A stretch of 64,000 nt of DNA from an uncultured Oscillospiraceae bacterium. GTDB lineage: Bacteria; Bacillota; Clostridia; Oscillospirales; Oscillospiraceae. Position 1 is the first letter of the stretch; the number at the start of each line of letters is the position of its first letter. Where the stretch lies: assembly GCA_910588105.1 (NCBI GenBank), contig CAJUQD010000004.1, forward strand, positions 1-64,000, read 5' to 3'. The translations under genes were made by a program, and so were the position numbers. The notes below the pieces were generated by a model. The model ran no database searches and was not told where the DNA came from. It worked only from the letters and a program-made list of their open reading frames with translations. This document shows, one piece after another, positions 41,719 through 50,310 of this stretch.

Positions 41719-44066
41719 AATGGCGGGAAAATATAGGCATGAAGGCCCTGGCCTTCATAGCGGCGGTGGCGGCATTCACCGCCACCGCAATCATGGGTTG
41801 GTATCAGCTGGCCAATTTTGACGCGCTGTGGGGCGACGCCTACCTCTATGACGAGAGCCATGGCTATACCCGGAACTATCTGGTGCGGCAGGATTACTTT
41901 GTGGTGAAAAATCTGGTGGCGCTCAAGGACCGGGCGGCGGCGGGGCAGGAGCTGTCCCTGCTGGAAAAGCGGGGCCTGGAGCAGCTGGAAGCCCAATATG
42001 ACGCCGGGGCAACCAACCTGCGCTGGCAGCTGCTGGACCAGGATGGCCGGATTATCTATGGCAATACCCCGGAGGACAGCTCCCAGGTCCATGTGGACTA
42101 CTTGGTGGAGTACACGCCCAACAGAACAGGTATCATTGAGCTCAACTCCGGCTGGGACTACTGGGAGATAGAAGAAAACCAGGGCCTCAACTCGGCAGAC
42201 TACGCCGATGCGCGCATGAGCGACAGCTGGCGGTATCTGCTGCCCGGCCTGGTGGAGGCCGCCCGGACGCAGGAGGCCGCACAGGAGATGGGCGTGGTCC
42301 TGGAGGTCCCGGACAGCGATACCATTGTGGTGGCGCTGGACCAGGTGCTGGCGGACGACGACGGCTTGACCAATTACCTGTGGGTGCGCAATTCCGATGG
42401 GTGGTACGTCTATTTTCCCACCATCCGGGCCTGCCTGGAGGCCAACCAGTTCGGTTATATCTTTGACCCGGACAGTCTGGAATGGGTGCTGACCTCCGAG
42501 GCGCAGGCGGATACAAAAACCGCCAGCCTGATCCTGTGGGTGGACGATAATCTCCGGGTGGACGACCAGTACCGCAAAGCGGCGGTGAAGCTGGAGGAGT
42601 GGCACGCCGGACGGACGCAGTACCTTACCCTGACCATTGTGCTGGGCACGGCGGGCATTTTGCTGATGGTATACCTGTGCTGCGGTGCGGGCCATAAGCG
42701 GGGGGTGGAGGGTGTCTATCTCAACTGGTTCCACCGGGTTCCCGGGGATGTGCTGCTGTGTCTTCTGTTCCTGGGGGCCGTGGGCGTGGTGGGGATCGGC
42801 GTTATGGTTGTGGCCGATGCCTATGGGAACGCACCCATGTTTGTGCAGCTGGTTGGCATCGGGCAGTCGGTGGCCGTGGCGGCGGCCCTGGGCCTGGGGG
42901 CGGTTGTGACGGTGTGCGCCCGGTGCAAGGCCCACACCCTGCTGCGCAACACCTGGACTTGGAAGCTGTGCGCTTGGTGCTGGAAGCTGTTTGTGCTGTT
43001 CTGGGGCTGGCTGTGGGAGCTGGCCGGGGCGATGGGGCGGGCCGTCCAGGCCATCCCCCTGATTTGGAAGGCGGTGATGGGCTGTATGGGCTACGCGCTG
43101 TTTACCATTGTGACGATAGATAACGGAAACGCCACCGGGCTGTGGCTGCTGGTGAGCTTTATTGTGTCGGCCTACCTGTGCCTGTGGGCCTACCAGTGGA
43201 AGCGCATCCGCCACGGTACCCAGGAGATCATCGGCGGCAATCCCAATTACCACATCAACACCCGCCGGATGCTCCCCGACCTCAAGGGCCACGCCGATGA
43301 GCTGAACAACCTGGGCCACGCTATCTCCACGGCGGTGGACGAGCGGATGAAGAGCGAGCACTTCAAGGCGGAGCTCATCACCAACGTATCCCACGACCTG
43401 AAAACGCCGCTGACCTCCATCATCAATTATGTGGACCTGCTGAAAAAGGTGGACATCGACAACCCCAAGGCGGCGGAGTATATCGAGGTGCTGGACCGCA
43501 AAAGCCAGCGGCTGAAAAAGCTTACCGAGGATCTTGTGGAGGCATCCAAAGCGTCCACCGGCAACCTGACGGTGAACTGGGAGAGGCTGGACTGGGCCCA
43601 GCTCACCGACCAGGCCCTGGCCGAGTGCGGCGAGCGGCTGGATGCCCAGAACCTGACGGTGGTGCGCTCCCTGCCCGGCGATCCCATGTGGGTGGAGGCG
43701 GACGGGCGGCACCTGTGGCGGGTGCTGGACAACCTGCTCACCAACTGCGCCAAATACGCCCTGCCGGGCACGCGGGTCTATGTGGACCTGCGGCGCAGCG
43801 GGGAGTGGGCGGTGCTGTCGGTGAAAAACATCTCCCGGGACGCCCTGGATATGCCCGCCGAGCGGCTGATGGAGCGGTTTGTCCGGGGGGACGAGTCCCG
43901 CAACCAGGCGGGCAGCGGCCTGGGGCTGTCCATCGCCCAGTCGCTGACGGAGCTCCAGCACGGCAGGTTTGAGATCAGCATCGACGGGGACCTGTTCAAG
44001 GCCATTGTCACCCTGCCGATGGCAGGGGAGCGGGCGGAAGACCCCATCCAATTGATGCTATCGTGA
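41715..44066 (+). CDS. large multi-helix sensor histidine kinase
   Basis: The start at 41715 (MKWRENIGMKALAF) is fixed by the ATGA overlap with the regulator. In the 783-residue protein, one helix (residues about 10-32) leads to an outside domain of about 280 residues (acidic, aromatic, with YDESHGYTRNYLV). About six more helices (residues 300-510) form a membrane block. Then come the dimerisation box ITNVSHDLKTPLTSIINYVD, the N box DNLLTNCAKYAL and a late GSGLGLSIAQSLTEL lid. The polytopic input suggests sensing at the membrane or wall. A terminator follows at 44225. Confidence 0.93.
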   Translation: MKWRENIGMKALAFIAAVAAFTATAIMGWYQLANFDALWGDAYLYDESHGYTRNYLVRQDYFVVKNLVALKDRAAAGQELSLLEKRGLEQLEAQYDAGATNLRWQLLDQDGRIIYGNTPEDSSQVHVDYLVEYTPNRTGIIELNSGWDYWEIEENQGLNSADYADARMSDSWRYLLPGLVEAARTQEAAQEMGVVLEVPDSDTIVVALDQVLADDDGLTNYLWVRNSDGWYVYFPTIRACLEANQFGYIFDPDSLEWVLTSEAQADTKTASLILWVDDNLRVDDQYRKAAVKLEEWHAGRTQYLTLTIVLGTAGILLMVYLCCGAGHKRGVEGVYLNWFHRVPGDVLLCLLFLGAVGVVGIGVMVVADAYGNAPMFVQLVGIGQSVAVAAALGLGAVVTVCARCKAHTLLRNTWTWKLCAWCWKLFVLFWGWLWELAGAMGRAVQAIPLIWKAVMGCMGYALFTIVTIDNGNATGLWLLVSFIVSAYLCLWAYQWKRIRHGTQEIIGGNPNYHINTRRMLPDLKGHADELNNLGHAISTAVDERMKSEHFKAELITNVSHDLKTPLTSIINYVDLLKKVDIDNPKAAEYIEVLDRKSQRLKKLTEDLVEASKASTGNLTVNWERLDWAQLTDQALAECGERLDAQNLTVVRSLPGDPMWVEADGRHLWRVLDNLLTNCAKYALPGTRVYVDLRRSGEWAVLSVKNISRDALDMPAERLMERFVRGDESRNQAGSGLGLSIAQSLTELQHGRFEISIDGDLFKAIVTLPMAGERAEDPIQLMLS

Positions 44067-44224
44067 GGAGATGCCCCCGGCGAAAGGGTGGGTACTGATA
44101 AGGAAGCACCCAATCCACCCACAGCCGAACCCTAAAAACGGAAAAGGCAGGAGGCCGGAACGGGGCAACTCCCATAAGGAAGTTGCCCCGTGGCGGCGCC
44201 TGTAAGTGAAAATCATTCGATTAG

Positions 44225-44255
44225 GACGGCGTGGCGATTGCTACGCCGTCTTTTT
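44225..44255 (+). terminator. terminator of the two-component operon
   Basis: GACGGCGT (44225-44232) and ACGCCGTC (44243-44250) pair around 10 nt and are followed by TTTTT. A second perfect 11-bp stem without T run lies at 44160-44191. Confidence 0.7.
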
Positions 44256-44475
44256 CTTGCGCTTCCTTATGGAATTAGCGCAGGGGTGAGCGATTAGGAA
44301 CCCAAAACCATCAGGAAGCCGGTTAGCGGGGATTTTCTGAGCCGTCATAACGTCCAGAATCCCGAACACACCCTTCAGGCGGAGATCATTTCCAATGTCG
44401 GTTTCCATGGTAATGTCCTTGCACTTTTTCATCAGCGCATAGGTGGCGGGGGTGGCAACCAGCACCCGCCCCGTT
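44241..44475 (-). pseudogene. phage major-capsid-like fragment (C-terminal part)
   Basis: On the minus strand TGRVLVATPATYALMKKCKD, then ITMETDIGNDLRLKGVFGIL and FGFLIAHPCAN resemble the end of phage capsid proteins (pattern VxTPxxYxLxK, METDIGNDxRxKG, GFxIxHPxA). The last residues (KRKKKTA) derive from the terminator hairpin and are noise. No start, no other capsid part and no neighbouring phage genes are present. It is a scar of an old insertion. Family recognition is from memory of the motif pattern. Confidence 0.6.
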
Positions 44476-44489
44476 TCGGGAACCTCGGC

Positions 44490-44638
44490 ATTCCCGGAAC
44501 GCTCCGCCGATGTGCGTATGGCGCAGTATGAAACCGGGAGCCGCACCCCCAAGGCCGGCCTGGCCCGGACGCTGGCGGGCTTTTTCAAAGTCTCGACCGA
44601 TGCCCTGACCGTTCCCGACATAGACAGCGACATCGGCC
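44490..44638 (+). pseudogene. XRE-type regulator fragment
   Basis: On the plus strand RMAQYETGSRTPKAGLARTL, then FFKVSTDALTVPDIDSDIGL matches the second half of a common clostridial XRE regulator (RIAQYETGxRxPK ... VSPxALxVPDIDSxxGL). The first recognition helices are missing. The homology stops one base before the purO stop codon. It faces the capsid fragment, so two unrelated scraps have been joined. Confidence 0.6.
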
Positions 44639-45343
44639 TTACCAGTGTTTGTTTATAATGGAAGTTTCATCATCCCCCGTCTCCAGGTCGATATACCGCA
44701 CAAACAGGGACACCCGGTTGTCCTCGTTCAGCGCCAGCCACAGGTCGCCCGCCAGCGTCTCCGCATCGGGGGCGGTGATGGCCACCCGCCGGGGTTCCCC
44801 CTCAAAGGAGGGCAGGGGGCTGCCGTCCCGCTCGTAGGTGTGGATGAAATGGCCCACCCCGGCTCTGGGGGCCTCGTACTCAAAAAAGTACCGGCAGGCG
44901 CAGGCGGGGTCGCCGTCCAGGCTTTTGAGGATGGATAGGTCATAGGAGCCGTTGGGCTTCACCACCCCGGAGATGCGGGGGGTGTAGTTGGGGCCGTCCG
45001 GCTCGAAGGTGCGGGTGTTCAGGGCGTGGCGGTAGCAATGGCCCGCCAGGATGTTGTCCCGGATGGTGTCGGTTTGGTCGCCGTTGGTGACGATGATGAC
45101 GCCGTTGTCCATCCGCCGCACCGGGTGGTAGATGATGAGGGAGGGGTCGGTCATTTTAGACTCATCGAAGGCCCGGGTGCGGATACCGTCCTCTGTCTCC
45201 TCAAAGACCCGGTTGCGGCTGTTCTCGCTGCGGCCCATGATGAAGTAGGCGATGACGGCGCTTTTATTGTCGGCGGAGCGGCCCAGCATAATGCCCCGGC
45301 CGGGATAGGGGTTGTTCTGTAAATATTCAACCATGTCGGTCAT
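44639..45343 (-). CDS. purO: IMP cyclohydrolase, PurO-like
   Basis: ATG 45343 has AAAGGAG 8 bases upstream and overlaps the purN stop. The 234-residue product has the PF07826-type pattern: NNPYPGRGIMLGRSADNKSA, AYFIMGRSENSRNRVF, DPSLIIYHPVR and VIVTNGDQTDTI-like text. The enzyme closes the purine ring, turning FAICAR into IMP, the job usually done by the C-terminal half of PurH. It is the last gene of the purine operon here; its stop abuts mobile-element scars. The formyltransferase partner is not in the window. Confidence 0.87.
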   Translation of the reverse strand: MTDMVEYLQNNPYPGRGIMLGRSADNKSAVIAYFIMGRSENSRNRVFEETEDGIRTRAFDESKMTDPSLIIYHPVRRMDNGVIIVTNGDQTDTIRDNILAGHCYRHALNTRTFEPDGPNYTPRISGVVKPNGSYDLSILKSLDGDPACACRYFFEYEAPRAGVGHFIHTYERDGSPLPSFEGEPRRVAITAPDAETLAGDLWLALNEDNRVSLFVRYIDLETGDDETSIINKHW

Positions 45344-46005
45344 TGAAGACACTCCTTTGAAAGTTGTAGCGGCTTCAAAATACGGACGGTCCGGCCCTCC
45401 ACCTTCAAGCGGCCCTGGCAGAACAGGGACACCGCCTTGGGAAGGATGACCCACTCCGCCTGCTCCATGATCCGGCGCTGGAGGGCTTCGGGGGTGTCGC
45501 CCTCCTCCACCGCCACCGCCTTTTGGAGCACGATGGGCCCGCCGTCGCACTCCTCGCTGACGAAGTGGACGGTTGCGCCGGACAGCTTGACGCCGTATTC
45601 CAGCACCTTCTCATGGACGTGGAGGCCGTAGTACCCCTTGCCGCAGAAGGAGGGGATGAGGGCTGGGTGGACGTTGAGAATGGCGTTAGGGTAGGCATTG
45701 ACCATCTCTTCTGTGAATATGGTCATGAAGCCCGCCAATACCACCAGGTCGATGTTCAGCCCCTTGAGCTTGTCCACCAGGGCTACGGTCATGGCCCGGC
45801 TGTCCGGGTAGTCCTTCCGGGCCACCACATAGCTGGGGATGCCCGCCTGCTTGGCCCGCTCCAGGGCGTAAACGCCGGGTTTGGAGGCGATGACGGCGGC
45901 GATGCGGCCGCTAATAATGTCCCCCTGTTCCTGGGCGTCGATGAGGGCCTGCAAATTGGTGCCCCCGCCGGACACCAGCACGGCGATGCGTTTGACCGCG
46001 CTCAT
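45340..46005 (-). CDS. purN: phosphoribosylglycinamide formyltransferase
   Basis: 221 residues with VLVSGGGTNLQALIDAQ (phosphate loop), VLAGFMTIF, NVHPALIPSFCGKGYYG (catalytic His with HPALIPSF) and GATVHFVSEECDGGPIV (catalytic Asp). It adds the formyl group of 10-formyl-THF to GAR. It overlaps purM and purO by 4 bases each, so the three are translated as a coupled block. Confidence 0.96.
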   Translation of the reverse strand: MSAVKRIAVLVSGGGTNLQALIDAQEQGDIISGRIAAVIASKPGVYALERAKQAGIPSYVVARKDYPDSRAMTVALVDKLKGLNIDLVVLAGFMTIFTEEMVNAYPNAILNVHPALIPSFCGKGYYGLHVHEKVLEYGVKLSGATVHFVSEECDGGPIVLQKAVAVEEGDTPEALQRRIMEQAEWVILPKAVSLFCQGRLKVEGRTVRILKPLQLSKECLQ

Positions 46006-47042
46006 AGCAGCTCCACACCCCCGCCGCCGGGAACCACTTCGCCGATGATCCTGGGGGCCGCTCCCGCCCCATCCAGGGCGGCCACGGCTTTTGCTGCGTC
46101 CTCCTTGTCCACCACCAGCACCATGCCCGTGCCCATATTGAAGGTGTTAAACATATCCCGCTCCGAAATGCCGCCCTTTTCCTGGAGCAGAGAGAAGATG
46201 GGGGGGATGCTCAGGGCGGATTTGTGGATTTTAGCGGTCATCCCCTCGGGCAGGCAGCGGGGGATGTTCTCATAGAACCCGCCGCCGGTGATATGGCTGG
46301 CACCGTACACCCGGGCGGCCCGGAGGGCGGCCAGCACGGGCTTGACGTACAGCTTGGTGGGGGTGAGCAGCTCCTCCCCCAGGGATTTGCCGTCCAGCCC
46401 GTCCAGGGGCCTGTTGAGGTCGGCGTGTTCGATGTCGAACACCTTGCGCACCAGGGAGAAGCCGTTGGAGTGCAGGCCACTGGAGGGCAGGGCCAGGATT
46501 ATGTCCCCGGCCTTCATCCGGCTGCCGTCAATCATCTTCGCCTTGTCCACGATACCCACGGCAAAGCCCGCCAGGTCGTAGTCGTCCGGGTTCATTACGC
46601 CGGGGTGCTCGGCAGTCTCACCGCCGATGAGGGCGCAGCCGGACTGGACGCAGCCCTCCGCCACGCCGGATACAATGGACGCCACCTTTTCCGGGTCGTT
46701 TTTGCCGATGGCGATGTAGTCCAGGAAGAACAGGGGCTTGGCCCCGCAGCAGATAATATCGTTGACGCACATGGCCACGCAGTCGACGCCGATGGTGTCA
46801 TGGCGATCCATCAGCTGGGCCACCCGGATCTTGGTGCCCACGCCGTCGGTGCCCGACACCAGGATGGGCTCTTCCATGCCGGAGATGTCGGGGGCGAACA
46901 GGCCGCCGAAGCCGCCGATGCCGCTGACCACGCCGGGTATGCTGGTGCGCTCCACGTGACGCTTCATCAGCTGGACGCCCTTGTATCCCGCCTCGATGTC
47001 TACCCCGGCGGCGGCGTAGGCTTGGGAGTGGGAGTTGTTCAT
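46002..47042 (-). CDS. purM: phosphoribosylformylglycinamidine cyclo-ligase
   Basis: MNNSHSQAYAAAGVDIEAGY at 47042 is the standard start and overlaps the DUF3795 stop by 4 bases; a longer frame exists. 346 residues with SGTDGVGTKIRVAQLM, DCVAMCVNDIICCGAKPLFF, CALIGGETAEHPGVM and ITGGGFYENIPRCLP. It makes AIR from FGAM with ATP. Length and motifs are normal. Confidence 0.97.
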   Translation of the reverse strand: MNNSHSQAYAAAGVDIEAGYKGVQLMKRHVERTSIPGVVSGIGGFGGLFAPDISGMEEPILVSGTDGVGTKIRVAQLMDRHDTIGVDCVAMCVNDIICCGAKPLFFLDYIAIGKNDPEKVASIVSGVAEGCVQSGCALIGGETAEHPGVMNPDDYDLAGFAVGIVDKAKMIDGSRMKAGDIILALPSSGLHSNGFSLVRKVFDIEHADLNRPLDGLDGKSLGEELLTPTKLYVKPVLAALRAARVYGASHITGGGFYENIPRCLPEGMTAKIHKSALSIPPIFSLLQEKGGISERDMFNTFNMGTGMVLVVDKEDAAKAVAALDGAGAAPRIIGEVVPGGGGVELL

Positions 47043-47305
47043 TGCTCCGCCCCTTTCCACAGCCTGCACTGCTCGATGCGCTTGCCGCCGTCGCCCTGCT
47101 TCTCATCGTAGGCAAACTGGTTGAGCAGCTGGCAGGGGAAGTTCTGGCACTGGCCGCAGTGAGCGTGGGTCTTGCCCTCGGTGCAGGCCTTGACGGGGCA
47201 GGCGTCCGCCCAGAAGGGCTTGTCAATGTTCACACAGCCGGGACAGCCCATCTGCTCCCGGTACTGGCACTGGCCGCACAGGATGCCGCATCTCGATTCG
47301 ATCAT
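47039..47305 (-). CDS. DUF3795 cysteine-rich protein
   Basis: 88 residues with ten or more cysteines: CGILCGQCQYREQMGCPGC, ACPVKACTEGKTHAHCGQC and FPCQLLNQF. This is the DUF3795 pattern, thought to bind a metal or cluster. It is embedded between purF and purM with a 4-base overlap on purM, so it is expressed with the pathway. The same insertion in purine operons is common in related clostridia as far as I recall; no function is assigned. Confidence 0.85.
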   Translation of the reverse strand: MIESRCGILCGQCQYREQMGCPGCVNIDKPFWADACPVKACTEGKTHAHCGQCQNFPCQLLNQFAYDEKQGDGGKRIEQCRLWKGAEQ

Positions 47306-47326
47306 AAATATCCCTCTCCTTGTCTC

Positions 47327-48748
47327 TTATTCTTTCCCAGTCCAGCAGTAGGTACAGATTTTGTCCTTGTCGATGCCGATGGCCTCCAGCAGTCCGTCCA
47401 GGGACTGGTAGCCCAGCGAGTCAAAGCCCAGCTTTTCGCAGATGGACTTGAGCAGGCACTGGCCCCGCCGGGTGGAGGAGTCGGCGTATTCCTCCAGATG
47501 TTTCTGCCCCTCGTCCCCCTCCAGCTCCTGGACGGTTTTCCGGGCCAGCAGCTCCATGGAGGAGTTGCTCCGGGAGAAGTTCAGGTACTTGCAGCCGTAC
47601 ATGATGGGGGGGCAGGCGGAGCGCATGTGCACCTCCCTGGCTCCCGCGCCGTAGAGGAAGTCCACCGTTTCCCGCAGCTGAGTGCCCCGGACGATGGAGT
47701 CGTCCACAAAGAGCAGCTTTTTCCCCTGGATGAGTTCGGGGACGGGGATCTGCTTCATTTTAGCCACTTGGTTGCGCACCTCCTGGTTGGCGGGCATGAA
47801 GGAGCGGGGCCAGGTGGGGGTGTACTTCACGAAGGGCCGGGCAAAGGGCTTGCCGCTGGCGTTGGCGTAGCCGATGGCGTGGGGGACGCCGGAGTCCGGC
47901 ACCCCGGCCACCCAGTCCACGTCGGGCAGGGCGCCCCGGGCCTTTTCCGCCCGGGCCATGATCTCGCCGTTACGGCAGCGGGTGACCTCCACGTTCTGCC
48001 CCTCGTAGTTGGAGTTGGGATAGCCGTAGTAAGTCCACAAAAAGGCGCAGATGCGCATTTTGTCCCCTGCGGGGGCCAGGGTTTCCCAGCCGTCCGCCGT
48101 GACCCGGACGATCTCGCCGGGGCCAAGCTCATAGGCGTTGGCATACCCCACCTTGGTGCAGGCGAAGGACTCGAAGGATACGCAGCAGCCCTCATCGTTT
48201 TGGCCGATGAGCACCGGCAGGCGGCCCAGCCTGTCCCGGGCGGCCACAATGCCCTCGGGTGTGAGGATAAGGATGGTGGAGGAGCCGTCGATGACCTGCT
48301 GGGCGTATTGGATGCCCTCCACCAGGGTGTCCTTTTGGTTAATGAGGGCGGCAGTGAGCTCGCAGGCGTTCACCTTGCCCGAGCTCATGGCCATGAATTG
48401 CCGGGCGTGGCCGTTGAAATAGTCTTCCACCAGCTCCTCCGCGTTGTTGATAATGCCCACGGTGGAGATGGCGTAGACGCCCAGGTGGGAGCGCACCAAC
48501 AGGGGCTGGGGGTCGGTGTCGCTGATGCAGCCGATGCCGGAGGCGCCGTGGAACTTTTGCAGGTCCTTTTCAAACTTGGTGCGGAAGGGGGTGTTCTCGA
48601 TGGAGTGGATCTGCCGCTGGAAACCGTCTTCCTGGTCATAAATAATCATGCCGCCCCGGCGGGTGCCCAGGTGGGAGTGGTAGTCCACGCCGAAGAAAAT
48701 GTCAAGGGTCACGTCGCGCTTGGAAATCGCGCCAAAAAATCCGCCCAT
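47327..48748 (-). CDS. purF: amidophosphoribosyltransferase (PurF family) with Gly in place of the catalytic Cys
   Basis: 473 residues. The Ntn-hydrolase half has the right body (GVDYHSHLGTRRGGMIIYD, VGIINNAEELVEDYF), but the protein begins MGGFFGAIS instead of the usual MCG, so the nucleophile cysteine is missing. The phosphoribosyltransferase half is intact: KKLLFVDDSIVRGTQLRE is the PRPP loop. The end (ICTYCWTGKE) gives the paired cysteines of the iron-sulfur class. It may use free ammonia or a partner glutaminase. RBS AAGGAGG precedes ATG 48748, and no better upstream start exists. Confidence 0.9.
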   Translation of the reverse strand: MGGFFGAISKRDVTLDIFFGVDYHSHLGTRRGGMIIYDQEDGFQRQIHSIENTPFRTKFEKDLQKFHGASGIGCISDTDPQPLLVRSHLGVYAISTVGIINNAEELVEDYFNGHARQFMAMSSGKVNACELTAALINQKDTLVEGIQYAQQVIDGSSTILILTPEGIVAARDRLGRLPVLIGQNDEGCCVSFESFACTKVGYANAYELGPGEIVRVTADGWETLAPAGDKMRICAFLWTYYGYPNSNYEGQNVEVTRCRNGEIMARAEKARGALPDVDWVAGVPDSGVPHAIGYANASGKPFARPFVKYTPTWPRSFMPANQEVRNQVAKMKQIPVPELIQGKKLLFVDDSIVRGTQLRETVDFLYGAGAREVHMRSACPPIMYGCKYLNFSRSNSSMELLARKTVQELEGDEGQKHLEEYADSSTRRGQCLLKSICEKLGFDSLGYQSLDGLLEAIGIDKDKICTYCWTGKE

Positions 48749-48759
48749 ACAGAGCCTCC

Positions 48760-48906
48760 TTATTTCTTATGCTTGCGCCGGAAAAGCAAAGCTGCGCCCC
48801 CGGCAAGAGCCGCGGCCAGGAGCAGCATGAGGACCAGCCCGGCGGGGCTGCCCGATACGAAGATAGTGGTGGGGCCGTCCGCTCCGCCGATGATGCCTAA
48901 ATCCAT
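48760..48906 (-). CDS. 48-residue membrane micropeptide with GGADGPT motif
   Basis: The protein starts MDLGIIGGADGPTTIFVSG, then has one hydrophobic helix (LVLMLLLAAALAGGAALL) and a basic end, RRKHKK. The GGADGPT stretch is the hallmark of the beta subunit of sodium-pumping decarboxylases, but the rest of that large protein is absent. It lies 3 bases after purC and 11 bases before purF, with the purF RBS overlapping its stop. It is thus part of the operon. Membrane helix and positive-inside end suggest an integral peptide. Function unknown. Confidence 0.75.
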   Translation of the reverse strand: MDLGIIGGADGPTTIFVSGSPAGLVLMLLLAAALAGGAALLFRRKHKK

Positions 48907-48909
48907 GGC

Positions 48910-49620
48910 TTACTTCCCCATCAGGCGGCGGCTCATCTCCTGATAGGCCCCCTCCACGTTGCCCAGGTCCCGGCGGAAACGGTCCTTGTCCAGCTTTTCG
49001 CCCGTCTTGGAGTCCCAGAAGCGGCAGGTGTCGGGGCTGATCTCGTCGGCCAGCACGATGGTCCCGTCGGCCGTCTTGCCGAACTCCAGCTTGAAGTCCA
49101 CCAAGGTGACGCCGCAGGCAGCAAGCTCCGCCTTGAGGAAGTCGTTCACCTGGAAGGCATATTTCTTGATGAGCTCAATCTCCTCCCAGGTGGCCAGCTT
49201 CAGGGCGACGGCGTGGTGGTCGTTGATGAGGGGATCGTGGAGATCGTCGTTTTTGTAGGAGAACTCCACGGTGGGCGCGTCGAACACGATGCCCTCCTCC
49301 ACGCCATACCGCTTGGCGAAGGAGCCGGCGGAAATGTTGCGGATAATGACCTCCAGGGGGACGATGGACACCTTTTTCACAGCGGTCTCCCGTTCAGAAA
49401 GCTCCTCAATGAAGTGGGTGGGTACGCCAGCCTTCTCCAGCTGCCGCATGAGGAAGTTGGTCATCTGGTTGTTGATGGCCCCCTTGCCGGTGATGGTGCC
49501 CTTTTTCAGCCCGTCAAAGGCGGTGGCGTCGTCCTTGTAGGACACAATGACCACGTTGGGGTCCTCGGTGGAGAAAACTTTTTTGGCCTTGCCCTCGTAG
49601 AGCTGCTCGATCTTGTTCAT
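48910..49620 (-). CDS. purC: SAICAR synthetase
   Basis: The start MNKIEQLYEGKAKKVF at 49620 is the normal one, with AAAGGAAG upstream; six more codons are possible. 236 residues with YEGKAKKVF, GKGAINNQMTNFLM, VIIRNISAGSFAKRYG, LINDHHAVAL and LADEISPDTCRFWD. It joins aspartate to CAIR using ATP. Follows purE by 14 bases. Confidence 0.97.
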   Translation of the reverse strand: MNKIEQLYEGKAKKVFSTEDPNVVIVSYKDDATAFDGLKKGTITGKGAINNQMTNFLMRQLEKAGVPTHFIEELSERETAVKKVSIVPLEVIIRNISAGSFAKRYGVEEGIVFDAPTVEFSYKNDDLHDPLINDHHAVALKLATWEEIELIKKYAFQVNDFLKAELAACGVTLVDFKLEFGKTADGTIVLADEISPDTCRFWDSKTGEKLDKDRFRRDLGNVEGAYQEMSRRLMGK

Positions 49621-49634
49621 AATAAAACTTCCTT

Positions 49635-50141
49635 TCAAAAGTGTGCTGATTCATTCAGCTCCGTCTGGAGCTTGGCCTCCTTCTCGGCAATCTGCGCGGC
49701 CATATTGTCCCGGGCCCCGTCCAGCTTTGCCGCCAGCCCATCGTCGGAGACGGCCAGAATCTGGGCGGCCAGCACGGCGGCGTTCTTGGCCCCGTTGATG
49801 GCCACGGCGGCCACGGGGATGCCGCTTGGCATTTGGACGGTAGAGAGCAGGGCATCCAGCCCGTCCATGGCCCCTCCCTTCATGGGGATGCCGATGACGG
49901 GCAGGGTGGAATTCCCGGCAAAGGCCCCAGCCAGGTGGGCGGCCATGCCCGCCGCGCAGATGAACACGCCGAAGCCGTTGGCCCGGGCGTTCTTGGCAAA
50001 GTCCGCGGCGGCGGCGGGGGTGCGGTGGGCGCTGAGTATGTGGGCCTCATAGGGGATGCCGAACTCCTCCAGCTGGGCGCAGGCCCCCTTGACCACCGGC
50101 CAGTCGGAGTCGGAGCCCATGATGACGGCGACTTTTTTCAT
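49635..50141 (-). CDS. purE: 5-(carboxyamino)imidazole ribonucleotide mutase
   Basis: 168 residues: VAVIMGSDSDWPVVKGACAQ, AHILSAHRTPAAAADFAK, FICAAGMAAHLAGAFAGNST and PVIGIPMKGGAMDGLDALLS. Class I PurE converts N5-CAIR to CAIR. It is the first gene of the operon. Start at 50141 with GGAGGA upstream; longer frames run into the leader hairpin and are not used. Confidence 0.97.
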   Translation of the reverse strand: MKKVAVIMGSDSDWPVVKGACAQLEEFGIPYEAHILSAHRTPAAAADFAKNARANGFGVFICAAGMAAHLAGAFAGNSTLPVIGIPMKGGAMDGLDALLSTVQMPSGIPVAAVAINGAKNAAVLAAQILAVSDDGLAAKLDGARDNMAAQIAEKEAKLQTELNESAHF

Positions 50142-50165
50142 GAAAATCCTCCTTTGGGTGTACAA

Positions 50166-50206
50166 AGTAAAAAGAAGCAGGCCGCCGCGCGTATGCGGGC
50201 AGCCTG
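50166..50206 (-). terminator. purine-operon leader attenuator candidate
   Basis: On the minus strand CAGGCTGCC pairs with GGCGGCCTG (9 bp with one G-U) around a GC-rich 11-nt loop, followed by CTTCTTTTT, 25 bases before the purE ATG. It sits between promoter and gene, so it may end transcripts early when purines are plentiful. No named riboswitch was recognised in the leader. Confidence 0.55.
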
Positions 50207-50310
50207 TTTTGCTCAGTGGACAAATTTGGACGCAATGGGGCCGCGGAGACGGAAGCCCGGATGGACAGGTTGGGGATGCGCCACGACAGCCACCTCTTTT
50301 CCAAATGGTC

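Noticed and set aside
44241..44633. 130-codon minus-strand ORF as an intact gene
   Set aside because: Only the middle (44475 to about 44265) looks like phage capsid; the start is antisense to the XRE fragment and the end is terminator DNA, so it is a scar.
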